A stretch of DNA of 64,000 nt. Source: Gemmatimonas phototrophica (lineage in GTDB: Bacteria; Gemmatimonadota; Gemmatimonadetes; Gemmatimonadales; Gemmatimonadaceae). Below the pieces are notes generated by a model. The model saw only the letters and a program-made list of their open reading frames with translations. It ran no database searches and was not told the origin of the DNA. This document shows, piece after piece, positions 57,031 through 64,000 of this stretch. The stretch's first letter is position 1; every line of letters starts with the position of its first letter. The stretch covers positions 124,001 through 188,000 of the forward strand of contig CAMBNV010000004.1 of NCBI GenBank assembly GCA_945869195.1, given 5' to 3'. A program made the translations under genes and the position numbers.

Positions 57031-57938
57031 GTAAGCATGCTTTCTAAACGTTTACGAGCAATGCCAAAATCGAGGGTGAGCGCGTCGCGACCATTGCTTG
57101 GTAATACATTAGGCAAGCCCATTGAGGCAATATTATCGCGCGACATTAGAGTGGGACCTGGTCCATATTCAAAAGCCAAGGCCTGGAGATAACCGAGTGC
57201 CGCCGGGAGAGGAATAATCCAGCCTGGAGCGTCCGCTTTGCGGGCGGCAAAACGGACCAGATCAGCCATCGAGCAAACGTCTGGACCGACTAAATCAAAC
57301 ACCTGATGAATGGTCTGCAGGCGCTGTAACGATTGGATAAACGCAGTGGCAACGTCATCTACACTCACGGGTTGAAATAAAGCAGTGGAATGGGCCAAGG
57401 GAATGACTGGGGAAATTTTAGTCAGCTTGACAAATAGATTAATGAATTGATCCTCTGCTCCAAAAATAACGGAGGGTCGAAATATGGTCCAATCTAAATT
57501 ACTTTCTTTAACAAATTTTTCGCCATCACCTTTGCTGCGCTGATACATCGAGGGGCCGGTAGAGTCTGCGCCAAGCGCGCTCATATGCAAATAGCGCTTT
57601 AACTGCACTGCCTTCATTGCGGCAATGATAGTGCGTGGCAAATCGACATGTGCCTGTTTAAAAAACTTGCCATAGGGCTCAGCGGGCCGATCATGCAACA
57701 TCCCGATTAAATTAATGACACTACCTTGCGCAGTAAGTTGGGCACAGAGTGAATGCATTACTTGAGCTTGGTTTACATCTGCTTCTTGAAGATGGACATT
57801 AGGTAATAGGCGTAGATCACGGGTGGCTGCCAAGTGCCGGGTTGGCAATAGTACTGAATAGCCTGCTGTTTGTAATTCGCGAGCCAGCACGCGTCCTACA
57901 AAACCATTACCGCCTATTAATAAAATTTGATATTTCAT
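57027..57938 (-). CDS. NAD(P)-binding epimerase-like protein (NDUFA9/NmrA type), foreign
   Basis: About 303 residues. Rossmann start YQILLIGGNGFVGRVLARE with the GxxGxxG NAD(P) motif, then VINLIGMLHDRPAEPYGKFF, SALGADSTGPSMYQRSKGDGE and the FRPSVIFG segment of the complex I NDUFA9-like proteins. In Burkholderiales this gene commonly follows a lytic transglycosylase gene, as here. G+C and codon use are unlike the surrounding genes. The C-terminus stops a little early at a probable junction (57027-57030). GTG at 57944 is an alternative start overlapping the slt stop. Confidence 0.85.
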   Translation of the reverse strand: MKYQILLIGGNGFVGRVLARELQTAGYSVLLPTRHLAATRDLRLLPNVHLQEADVNQAQVMHSLCAQLTAQGSVINLIGMLHDRPAEPYGKFFKQAHVDLPRTIIAAMKAVQLKRYLHMSALGADSTGPSMYQRSKGDGEKFVKESNLDWTIFRPSVIFGAEDQFINLFVKLTKISPVIPLAHSTALFQPVSVDDVATAFIQSLQRLQTIHQVFDLVGPDVCSMADLVRFAARKADAPGWIIPLPAALGYLQALAFEYGPGPTLMSRDNIASMGLPNVLPSNGRDALTLDFGIARKRLESMLT

Positions 57939-57940
57939 GG

Positions 57941-58480
57941 TCACTCACTTTGATTGACGGCTCTAGGGGTAATCATTCCAAGCCGTTGTTTGAGAGATGG
58001 TGTCTGTCCTGAAATTATCATGGCGCAGTAGGTAGCATTTCATAGTACATGTTTAACATAGGTACGAGTTTCATTAAATGGAATTCTTTCAATAAAAATT
58101 GCGCCCTCAACTGGCCGCTCTAACTTTTCTCGCCATTGTTTGGGTCTTGAAGGGCCGCCATTTTAGGCGGCTGAAGCCAATACCCAAGAGCCATCGAGGT
58201 CTAGCAAAACCATATTTAAAATAATTACTTCGCAAGATCACATTGGTATTAGAGTCTTTTTATTGTTCGGTGGTCAATGAATTCATACCGATTTTTGTTG
58301 CTACATACTTAGGGGTAGCTGGCATCACCTGCATCAACCCGGATCCGCCTACTGAGGATGAAGCATTACTGATGAAACGTGATTCCTGGCGTATCAGACC
58401 ATAAGGTCAGGCTGATTGTTATTTAATTTCACGAGCATTTGGCGTTCGTTCATCTCGAAACGGCACGGGGTGTCGCAAAC
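57941..58480 (-). pseudogene. broken lytic murein transglycosylase (slt-like) 3' fragment, foreign
   Basis: Minus-strand pieces in shifting frames add up to an SLT domain: LRHPVPFRDE, YGLIRQESRF (catalytic Glu), GLMQVMPATPKYVATKIGMN, TNVILRSNY, NMVLLDLDGSWVLASAA, GPSRPKQWREKLERPVEGA, PFNETRTYVKHVL and the family-typical end SLKQRLGMITPRAVNQSE. At least two or three frame changes (near 58415, 58402 and at a TTTT run near 58227) and two in-frame stops (near 58169 and 58038) interrupt it. It ends 4 bases into the epimerase start (GTGA overlap). The N-terminal two thirds are missing. Confidence 0.8.
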
Positions 58481-58731
58481 TCAAAGGAGTTAGCCGCCCG
58501 TCACCCTCCGCACTCCAGACTCGATGAGACGCCGACGCGAGCGGCCAGCCGGGACTCGGGGGTCAGCATCGGTCGCAGCGCGACCGGGCCCTTCGCTCTT
58601 ATCCTGGCGCGGCCAGAGCCGGCAGCGAACTTCTCGGCAGCCAGATCGATTAAATTGCGATTGGATCAGCGACCGAATCCAGCGAGTTGAGCCCTCGTTG
58701 ATCTACCATCCCCCGCCTCCCTTTGCCCTTC

Positions 58732-59448
58732 ATGGACTTCTCCACCATCGGCGCCCAGCTCGGCTCGAGTCCGCTCACCGCGATTCCACTGGTCTTTCTC
58801 GCGGGGGTGCTCACGAGCCTCACGCCCTGCATCTACCCGATGATCCCGATCACCGTGGCGCTCGTCGGTGGGCAGACCGTCGGTGACGTGACGGCGTCCA
58901 AGTGGCGGGCCTTCACGCTCACCATGGCGTACGTGATCGGACTCGCCACGGTCTACTCGGTGCTCGGTCTCATTGCCGGGATCACCGGCACGATGTTCGG
59001 TACGATCAGCACCAATCCGTGGCTCTACTTCGCGATGGCGAACCTCCTCGTACTCGCCGCCCTCGCGATGCTCGGCGTACTCCCGATCCGGCTTCCCGCC
59101 AGCGTGCTGCAGCGCGCCAATACCGCCGGGAGCGGGGAGCGCCGCGCCGGGGCATTCGTGATGGGGGCGGTCTCGGGACTCGTCGCGGCTCCCTGTGGCG
59201 CGCCGGTCATGATCGCCGTCCTTGCCTGGGTGAGCCTCACCGGAAGCGCCCTCCTTGGTTTCGTCTATCTCTTCGTGTTCTCGCTCGGGATGTGCGCCCT
59301 GCTCGTTATCGTAGGCCTGTTCAGTGGTGCGGTGTCGCGACTGCCGCGCGCCAGCGCCTGGATGGTCTGGGTCAATCGTCTCTTCGCGTTCATCATGCTC
59401 GGCGTCGCCGAGTACTATCTCATAGAGACGGGGAAGCTGCTGATATGA
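58732..59448 (+). CDS. CcdA/DsbD-type thiol transporter membrane protein
   Basis: 238 residues with six or so helices. The paired Cys lie in TSLTPCIYPMIP and LVAAPCGAPVMI, the arrangement that passes electrons from cytoplasmic thioredoxin across the membrane in CcdA/DsbD. ATG at 58732; TTG at 58723 is less likely. The stop overlaps the next start (ATGA), so it is coupled to the thioredoxin-like gene it presumably reduces. Confidence 0.92.
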   Translation: MDFSTIGAQLGSSPLTAIPLVFLAGVLTSLTPCIYPMIPITVALVGGQTVGDVTASKWRAFTLTMAYVIGLATVYSVLGLIAGITGTMFGTISTNPWLYFAMANLLVLAALAMLGVLPIRLPASVLQRANTAGSGERRAGAFVMGAVSGLVAAPCGAPVMIAVLAWVSLTGSALLGFVYLFVFSLGMCALLVIVGLFSGAVSRLPRASAWMVWVNRLFAFIMLGVAEYYLIETGKLLI

Positions 59449-60011
59449 TCTGGATCGGGCTGAACTTCACTCCGAAGTCGGCGGCGATCGCAGCCGGCCG
59501 TGCGCCCGTTTTGCGCCGCCTCTTGGCCGTGCTCATCGCCGTCGCGGTCCTCGCTGCCGGGGCACCGCGCGCACTTGCGGCCCAGCTCGGCATCGAGATT
59601 GGCGCAACGGCCCCCGACGCCACCGTGGAACGGCTCGACGGAAAGCCGGCCCAGCTTGCGGCAGCGTTCGCCGGCAAGCCGGCACTGATCGAGTTCTGGG
59701 CGACCTGGTGCGCCAACTGCCGCGAGCTTGAGCCCACGCTCTCCGCGGCGCAGAAAAAGTACGCGGGCAAGGTCGCGTTCATCGGTGTGGCGGTGAGCGT
59801 GAACCAGTCCCCCGAGCGCGTGCGGCGCTACACCGCCGACCACCTCCTCGGCTTCACGCATTTCTATGACCGCCGCGGCGATGCCGTGGGCGACTACGAC
59901 GTGCCGGCGACGAGCTACGTCGTTGTCGTGGACACGCACGGGAAGGTCGTCTACACCGGAGTCGGCGGGGCCCAAGATATCGAAGCGGCGATTCAGAGGG
60001 CCCTGAAGTGA
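59445..60011 (+). CDS. TlpA-like exported thioredoxin
   Basis: 188 residues. N-terminal membrane anchor or signal (LLAVLIAVAVLAAGAPRALA). Redoxin domain with the active site FWATWCANCRELEP (CANC). The cis-Pro is in DVPATSYVVV. It probably keeps apocytochrome or other periplasmic thiols reduced, fed by the CcdA-like protein. Overlaps the following hydrolase gene by 4 bases (GTGA). Confidence 0.92.
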   Translation: MIWIGLNFTPKSAAIAAGRAPVLRRLLAVLIAVAVLAAGAPRALAAQLGIEIGATAPDATVERLDGKPAQLAAAFAGKPALIEFWATWCANCRELEPTLSAAQKKYAGKVAFIGVAVSVNQSPERVRRYTADHLLGFTHFYDRRGDAVGDYDVPATSYVVVVDTHGKVVYTGVGGAQDIEAAIQRALK

Positions 60012-60928
60012 GCGGCGCCCCTGAGGGCGTTCGCTCGTCGGAACCTCGGACGCGCCGCTGGCTCCTCCTGGTTCCGCTCGGCGTCGCGGTCGGAGGCTAT
60101 CTCGCCGGGATGGCGTACATGAAACTGAACGAGCGGTCGTTCCTCTATCATCCGCACGAGCAGGGCGGCCGGGAGATGGTCGCCCCAGCCGGTGACCTGC
60201 ACGTGACCGCCACTCGCGTGCGCTCGGTCGACTCGCTCGAGCTCAGCACCTGGATGATCCCGCCGGCCGATAGCGCCACCGCGCTCGGTTATTGGGTGCT
60301 CGCCCATCACGGCAACGCCGGAAACATCTCGCTCATGAGGCGTCAGGAATGGTCGCGGGCGCTTGTCGCACTCGGCGTGGGCGTCGTGGTGTTCGATTAC
60401 CGCGGCTATGGCACGAGCGACGACGGCCCGCTCGACGAAGGGGCGCTCTACCGTGACGCGGAGAGTGTCTATGAGTGGATGGTGCGCGTACAGGGAATCG
60501 ACCCGCAGCACATCATCATCTACGGTCATTCGCTGGGCTCCGCCGTCGCGACCCATCTCGCGGCGCAGGTCGAGGCCGCAGGCCTGATCCTCGAAGGGGC
60601 GTTCACGTCGATCCCCGACGTGGGAGCTTCGCGGTACCCCTGGCTGCCGATCCGCCTGCTCTCTACCGAGCGATTTGCCTCGCTGGCGCGGATCGATTCG
60701 ATCGCCATGCCCAAGCTCTTCCTCCATGCGAGCGATGACAGCGCGACCCCGTTCGAGTTCGGAAAACGGCTGTACGACGCCGCCCCGCCGCCCAAAGAAC
60801 TCGTGGTCCTGACCGGTGGACACCATCAGGCGTTCGTGGTCGACTCGGCGACGTACTACGGAGCGATCGGGATGTTCCTGCGTCGTATCGCGTCGGTGGA
60901 CATGGAGTCGCCAGCTCCGCCGGATTGA
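60008..60928 (+). CDS. membrane-anchored alpha/beta hydrolase (BEM46/ABHD13-like)
   Basis: 306 residues with a GTG start overlapping the tlpA-like stop. One N-terminal helix (WLLLVPLGVAVGGYLAGMAY), then the hydrolase core: oxyanion HHGNAGNIS, nucleophile Ser in IIYGHSLGSAVA, Asp in LHASDDSATP and His in TGGHHQAF. Substrate unknown; the active site probably faces the periplasm. Confidence 0.88.
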   Translation: MSGAPEGVRSSEPRTRRWLLLVPLGVAVGGYLAGMAYMKLNERSFLYHPHEQGGREMVAPAGDLHVTATRVRSVDSLELSTWMIPPADSATALGYWVLAHHGNAGNISLMRRQEWSRALVALGVGVVVFDYRGYGTSDDGPLDEGALYRDAESVYEWMVRVQGIDPQHIIIYGHSLGSAVATHLAAQVEAAGLILEGAFTSIPDVGASRYPWLPIRLLSTERFASLARIDSIAMPKLFLHASDDSATPFEFGKRLYDAAPPPKELVVLTGGHHQAFVVDSATYYGAIGMFLRRIASVDMESPAPPD

Positions 60929-60957
60929 TCATCCAACGTAGCGCGGGAGCGACGTCC

Positions 60958-61494
60958 TCAGGTCACCGCTTCTCCGAGCGCCGTCTTGAACAGCAGGCGT
61001 GGCTTCTGGGGCTCCTTGGTGTGATAGACACAGAGGGTGTGCACCAGGAACGCCTCACTCTCGCGGATCGCCAGCATCCGTTTGAGATTCACGGGGGTCA
61101 GCGTCGGATACAGATTGATCGTGCAGTGTGGCGTGAATGGATACCGCGCCTGCCTGAATGACAACCCGCAGCGCGTTAACCGTTCGTGCAATGTGCGCAA
61201 CGGGCCATGGGGATCGAGTGGGAGCGAGACGATCTCGCGTTGCACAAATCGTTCCGGCGGGCCGAACTGGAGCGCCATCGGCGCGAAGGACGCAGCGACC
61301 GCGCCGATCTTCGCCTTCAGCTCAACGAGCGGCGTCTCCGCCGGGATCGGCCCCGCTCCGGATGATCCGATCAGCGTGACGTGCGGCGGCAGATAGTTCG
61401 CCATCTTGGGGTCGAACGCAAGCTGGTGCGCGTGAATGCGCTTGCCGAGATCGCCTTCCAACTCGACGGTGACGAAGATCCCCTCTACCGCCAT
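60958..61494 (-). CDS. 2'-5' RNA ligase/cyclic phosphodiesterase (2H) family protein
   Basis: 178 residues with the two HxTx motifs that define the 2H superfamily: PPHVTLIGSS and TPHCTINLYP, about 90 residues apart. Members hydrolyse or join 2',5'-linked or cyclic phosphates in RNA or nucleotides. Its start overlaps the end of the PAP2 gene by 10 bases. Confidence 0.87.
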   Translation of the reverse strand: MAVEGIFVTVELEGDLGKRIHAHQLAFDPKMANYLPPHVTLIGSSGAGPIPAETPLVELKAKIGAVAASFAPMALQFGPPERFVQREIVSLPLDPHGPLRTLHERLTRCGLSFRQARYPFTPHCTINLYPTLTPVNLKRMLAIRESEAFLVHTLCVYHTKEPQKPRLLFKTALGEAVT

Positions 61495-62327
61495 ACGATC
61501 GACGCTCCCAGCACCGTGCCGCCTTGGGGTAGCGACGTGACGAACGGAGAGAGCGCTCGACCCAAGATGAGTCGGTCGACCCGGTTGTTGGGCCGCGTCG
61601 CGTGCCCGCGTGTGACGACCCAGCCGCTCACCATGCCAATCGCGGCGCCCATGGTCACGTCACTCAGCCAGTGGGCATTACTGTGCAGTCTCGACCAAGC
61701 GGTGATGCCGGCGAGGCCGTAGGTGGTAACCCCAACGAGTCGTGCCTGTGCCGGGGCGCGCCGAACGACTTCGCCTGTGACCGCCGCCGCAAAGGCGAAG
61801 GCCGCCGTGCTGTGCCCGGAGGGCATCGACTGGTAGTCGCCGCGGGGGCGACTGAAGCCACGCCCGAACCTGACGTTCCAGGCACTGGTCGAATCAACGC
61901 GAGGGCGTGCCCGACCAAACACGCCCTTAAGCAACGCCGTGACCTGCCCAGACACCGCGATCGCTTCGATCGCACGAAAACCTGACGCGGCCACGGTTGC
62001 GTTGCCGACGTACCGGCCACCGCTCCAGAGGACCAGCCCGGCGCCGACCGCTGCACCTCCGCCCCACAGGTCACCGACCGACTCGAGCGCATCTAACGCC
62101 CGGTTGTCTTGCCGATCACTCGAGCGTACGGCGTTGCGCACACGGAGGTCGACGCGCTGCGCGAGGATGGCCAGCCCCGCCCCAGCTCCGAGCGCCGCAA
62201 GGTCGCGGCCCACGACAATCGGTACCGGCGTGACGCTCGAGTCGCGCTGCCCCCGCTCCTGCGCGACCAGCTCCTCGCCAAGGCACACGAGGAGCACAAT
62301 GAGTATCAGGCGGCACCGAGCATGCAT
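61485..62327 (-). CDS. PAP2 family phosphatase
   Basis: 280 residues with a signal peptide (LILIVLLVCLGEELVAQ). The three phosphatase motifs are present: KGVFGRARPR, SMPSGHSTAAF and SRLHSNAHWLSDV. Likely dephosphorylates a membrane lipid such as phosphatidic acid or undecaprenyl pyrophosphate on the outer face. TAAACT lies 7 bases before the ATG. Overlaps the 2H-family gene by 10 bases. Confidence 0.9.
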   Translation of the reverse strand: MHARCRLILIVLLVCLGEELVAQERGQRDSSVTPVPIVVGRDLAALGAGAGLAILAQRVDLRVRNAVRSSDRQDNRALDALESVGDLWGGGAAVGAGLVLWSGGRYVGNATVAASGFRAIEAIAVSGQVTALLKGVFGRARPRVDSTSAWNVRFGRGFSRPRGDYQSMPSGHSTAAFAFAAAVTGEVVRRAPAQARLVGVTTYGLAGITAWSRLHSNAHWLSDVTMGAAIGMVSGWVVTRGHATRPNNRVDRLILGRALSPFVTSLPQGGTVLGASIVWR

Positions 62328-62334
62328 GTGTCGT

Positions 62335-62340
62335 AGTTTA
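62335..62340 (-). promoter_or_regulatory. candidate -10 element TAAACT, leaderless type
   Basis: TAAACT on the minus strand, 7 bases before the PAP2 phosphatase ATG, with no ribosome binding site between (the AGGAGG-like CCTCCTG lies further upstream on that strand as pyrimidines). Confidence 0.4.
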
Positions 62341-62434
62341 GCAGGAGGAAAGAGCCTAGGCGACCTTCTCCCGGGCCATGCGCGCCAGTGTATCCACCTG
62401 CCTTCTATCTACATTCTTCATCGTTCATCGACCC

Positions 62435-63199
62435 GTGCTGATCAGAGACTTTCAGTCGCACGACGACCGTGCGCAGTGTGTTGCGCTCCAGGAGCTCATC
62501 TGGGGCCGCGACTTCACCGAAAAGGTCCCCGCCGCCATGCTCCTCGTTGCCCAAAAAACGGGCGGTGTAACTGCGGGCGCCTTTGACGAGGCCGGTCTGC
62601 TGCTCGGGTACGTCTTTGGCGTCACGGGCATCAAGAGCGGCAAGCTGATGCATTGGTCCGATATGCTCGCGGTACGCCCCGAGGCGCAGGGACAGCATCT
62701 GGGAGAGCAGCTCAAAGCGTACCAGCGCAGCAAGTGTCGAGCGCTCGGCATTGAGACGATGTACTGGACCTACGACCCCCTTGTCGCCCGCAACGCCCAC
62801 CTCAATCTCAACCGCATGCAGGCCCGCGTCGATGAGTTCGTCGTCGCGATGTACGGCGAGGCGACCAACTCCCCGCTGCAGGGCGACATGCCCACGGATC
62901 GATTCATCATCGCCTGGGCGATTGACCCGGAGCCCACCGCGGTGGCGCCCAGTGTCCTGTCAGGGTCACTGCCGCTTGTGGTGGGGGAGCAGGCGCGCGA
63001 GGGCGACCTCGTCGACGCACCCGCGGTCGGCGTGCGCGTCCCGCACGACATCACCGGACTCGCGGCCGCCGACATCGGCGCGGCGCGGCGCTGGCGCTTC
63101 GCCACGCGACGCGCCTTCACACACTATCTCCCCCTCGGGTATCAGGTGCGTGCATTCGTCGCTGACGCCGCGGGCGGGACCTACCTCTTGACCCGATGA
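62435..63199 (+). CDS. GNAT-superfamily acetyltransferase-like protein (COG3375 type)
   Basis: About 254 residues from GTG 62435 (ATG 62378 is an earlier alternative). GNAT-like core: AGLLLGYVFGVTG, WSDMLAVRPEAQGQHLGEQLK (CoA-binding region) and ALGIETMYWTYDPLVARNAHLNLNRM. This family is known to sit next to menC-like genes, and here its stop overlaps the next start (ATGA). Substrate not established. Confidence 0.75.
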   Translation: MLIRDFQSHDDRAQCVALQELIWGRDFTEKVPAAMLLVAQKTGGVTAGAFDEAGLLLGYVFGVTGIKSGKLMHWSDMLAVRPEAQGQHLGEQLKAYQRSKCRALGIETMYWTYDPLVARNAHLNLNRMQARVDEFVVAMYGEATNSPLQGDMPTDRFIIAWAIDPEPTAVAPSVLSGSLPLVVGEQAREGDLVDAPAVGVRVPHDITGLAAADIGAARRWRFATRRAFTHYLPLGYQVRAFVADAAGGTYLLTR

Positions 63200-64000
63200 T
63201 CGCACTCGACCGAATCGTCCTTCGCGAGATTCGTCTCTCGCTCCGCGAGCCCTTTCGCATCTCCTCTGGCGAGATGCGTGAACGTCGAATCCTTCTCTGC
63301 GAGCTCTTCGACGCCGACGGCGCGAGCAGTTGGAGTGAGTGTGTGGCGGACGACGAGCCGAACTATTCGCCAGAGACGATCGACACCGCCTGGCCGACGA
63401 TCGTGCGCGTACTCGCCCCGCGACTGCTCGGCCAGCGCATCGCCGGCCCCGGCGACGTGCACGCGATCCTCGAGAAGGACGTGCGCGGCCACCGGATGGC
63501 CAAGGCGGCACTCGAGATGGGCTGCTGGGGCGTGACCGCCGTGCAGTCCGGTCTTCCACTCGCCCGGCTAATCGGTGGCACGCGCGCGCAGATCGCCACC
63601 GGCATCTCGCTCGGCATTCAGCGCGACATGCACACCCTCGTCGCCAAGGCGGCGGAGGCGATCGCGGCAGGGTACCAGAAGGTGAAGATTAAGATCGAGC
63701 CCGGCCGCGACGTGGACTGGGTGCGCGCCGTGCGCGCCGCCGTCGGACATGATGCGCATCTCATGGCCGACGCCAATAACGCCTACACCCTCGCCGACAC
63801 GGCACACCTCGCGCGCCTCGATGAGCTCGATCTCCTGATGATCGAACAGCCTCTCGCCTGGGACGATCTCGTGCGGCACGCCGAGTTACAGCGGACGCTG
63901 CGCACGCCGATCTGCCTCGATGAGTCGATTACCTCGCGCGACCGCGCGCAGGACATGGTGACACTCGGCGCTGGCCGGATCATCAACATCAAGCCTGGCC
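63196..64000 (+). CDS. menC: o-succinylbenzoate synthase / enolase-superfamily enzyme, cut by the window end
   Basis: 268 residues visible. Enolase-superfamily pattern with lid loop (LSLREPFRISSGEMRER), catalytic Lys in KVKIKIEPG, metal ligands Asp in MADANNAY, Glu in MIEQPLAWDD and Asp in ICLDESITS, then NIKPG. The length and context fit MenC of the N-acylamino-acid racemase branch, which makes o-succinylbenzoate for menaquinone or racemises N-acyl amino acids. Other men genes are not in view, so the exact reaction is open. Confidence 0.85.
   Translation, partial: MIALDRIVLREIRLSLREPFRISSGEMRERRILLCELFDADGASSWSECVADDEPNYSPETIDTAWPTIVRVLAPRLLGQRIAGPGDVHAILEKDVRGHRMAKAALEMGCWGVTAVQSGLPLARLIGGTRAQIATGISLGIQRDMHTLVAKAAEAIAAGYQKVKIKIEPGRDVDWVRAVRAAVGHDAHLMADANNAYTLADTAHLARLDELDLLMIEQPLAWDDLVRHAELQRTLRTPICLDESITSRDRAQDMVTLGAGRIINIKPG

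Larger units (their letters stand above)
56402..58480. other. lower-G+C foreign segment (insertion or assembly chimera)
   Basis: Base composition drops to roughly half G+C or less, from about two thirds on both sides, and codon use changes with it. It contains at least two pieces: unrelated truncated sequence (56402 to about 57030) and a betaproteobacterial-type slt-epimerase fragment (about 57030-58480). In the first piece are a + strand frame of 34 codons from 56549, a 56-codon Arg-rich frame on the minus strand (56630-56800) and the cut ORF at 56863; none has recognisable homology. The 250 bases after 58480 return to GC-rich sequence without a supported gene. Confidence 0.75.

Overview
The window is a GC-rich bacterial chromosome segment (roughly two thirds G+C by eye), densely packed with about 55 genes on both strands. 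No rRNA, tRNA, CRISPR array or intact mobile element was seen. The gene content suggests a Gemmatimonadota-like, diderm, peptide-scavenging aerobe: many secreted S9, M20 and M24 peptidases and an N-acyl-D-amino-acid deacylase, outer-membrane barrels, a SWIB-domain protein with a histone-H1-like tail, KatG and CcdA/TlpA. No 16S gene is present, so the assignment is an inference from gene content.

Layout. 1-2.5 kb: NatA/NatB-type ABC exporter, after the first codons of a divergent gene. 2.5-7.2 kb, minus strand: bacilliredoxin, GroES-like protein, M24 peptidase, membrane protein, exported RidA-like lipoprotein, signal peptidase I and SWIB protein. 7.3-16.3 kb: endonuclease IV, sialidase-like lipoprotein, P5C dehydrogenase with PhzF, Omp85-like barrel protein, PLP decarboxylase, LTxxQ-like lipoprotein. 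16.5-22.9 kb: a complete RND efflux operon whose first gene encodes a TetR regulator fused in frame to the TolC channel. 23-33 kb: msrB-msrA, a fused MFS/spermidine-synthase-like protein, katG and an S9 peptidase. 33-47 kb: D-aminoacylase, PepSY protein, secreted M20 amidohydrolase with Ada-type Zn and MOSC proteins, NPP phosphodiesterase with acyl-CoA ligase, second M20 peptidase with a DUF411 protein, DEAD-box helicase, fatty acid desaturase, FKBP. 47-56.4 kb: a P-type ATPase tail remnant, glutathione peroxidase, SGNH hydrolase, MBL hydrolase with an S9 peptidase, a copper-monooxygenase-like lipoprotein with a haem motif, and ettA.

Two structural anomalies stand out. First, a short internally deleted copy of ettA lies at 53.08-53.28 kb, so the copper-monooxygenase-like gene sits between ettA-derived repeats. 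Second, 56.4-58.48 kb is clearly lower in G+C and carries a betaproteobacterial-type slt (broken)-NDUFA9-like epimerase pair plus truncated unrelated sequence. It is either an assembly chimera or a very recent insertion.

58.7-64 kb returns to the GC-rich type: a CcdA-TlpA-hydrolase operon, a 2'-5' RNA ligase-like protein, a PAP2 phosphatase and a GNAT-like protein coupled to a menC-like enolase-superfamily gene that runs off the window. A recurring TAGATT-like hexamer 6-9 bases before start codons suggests leaderless promoters in this genome.
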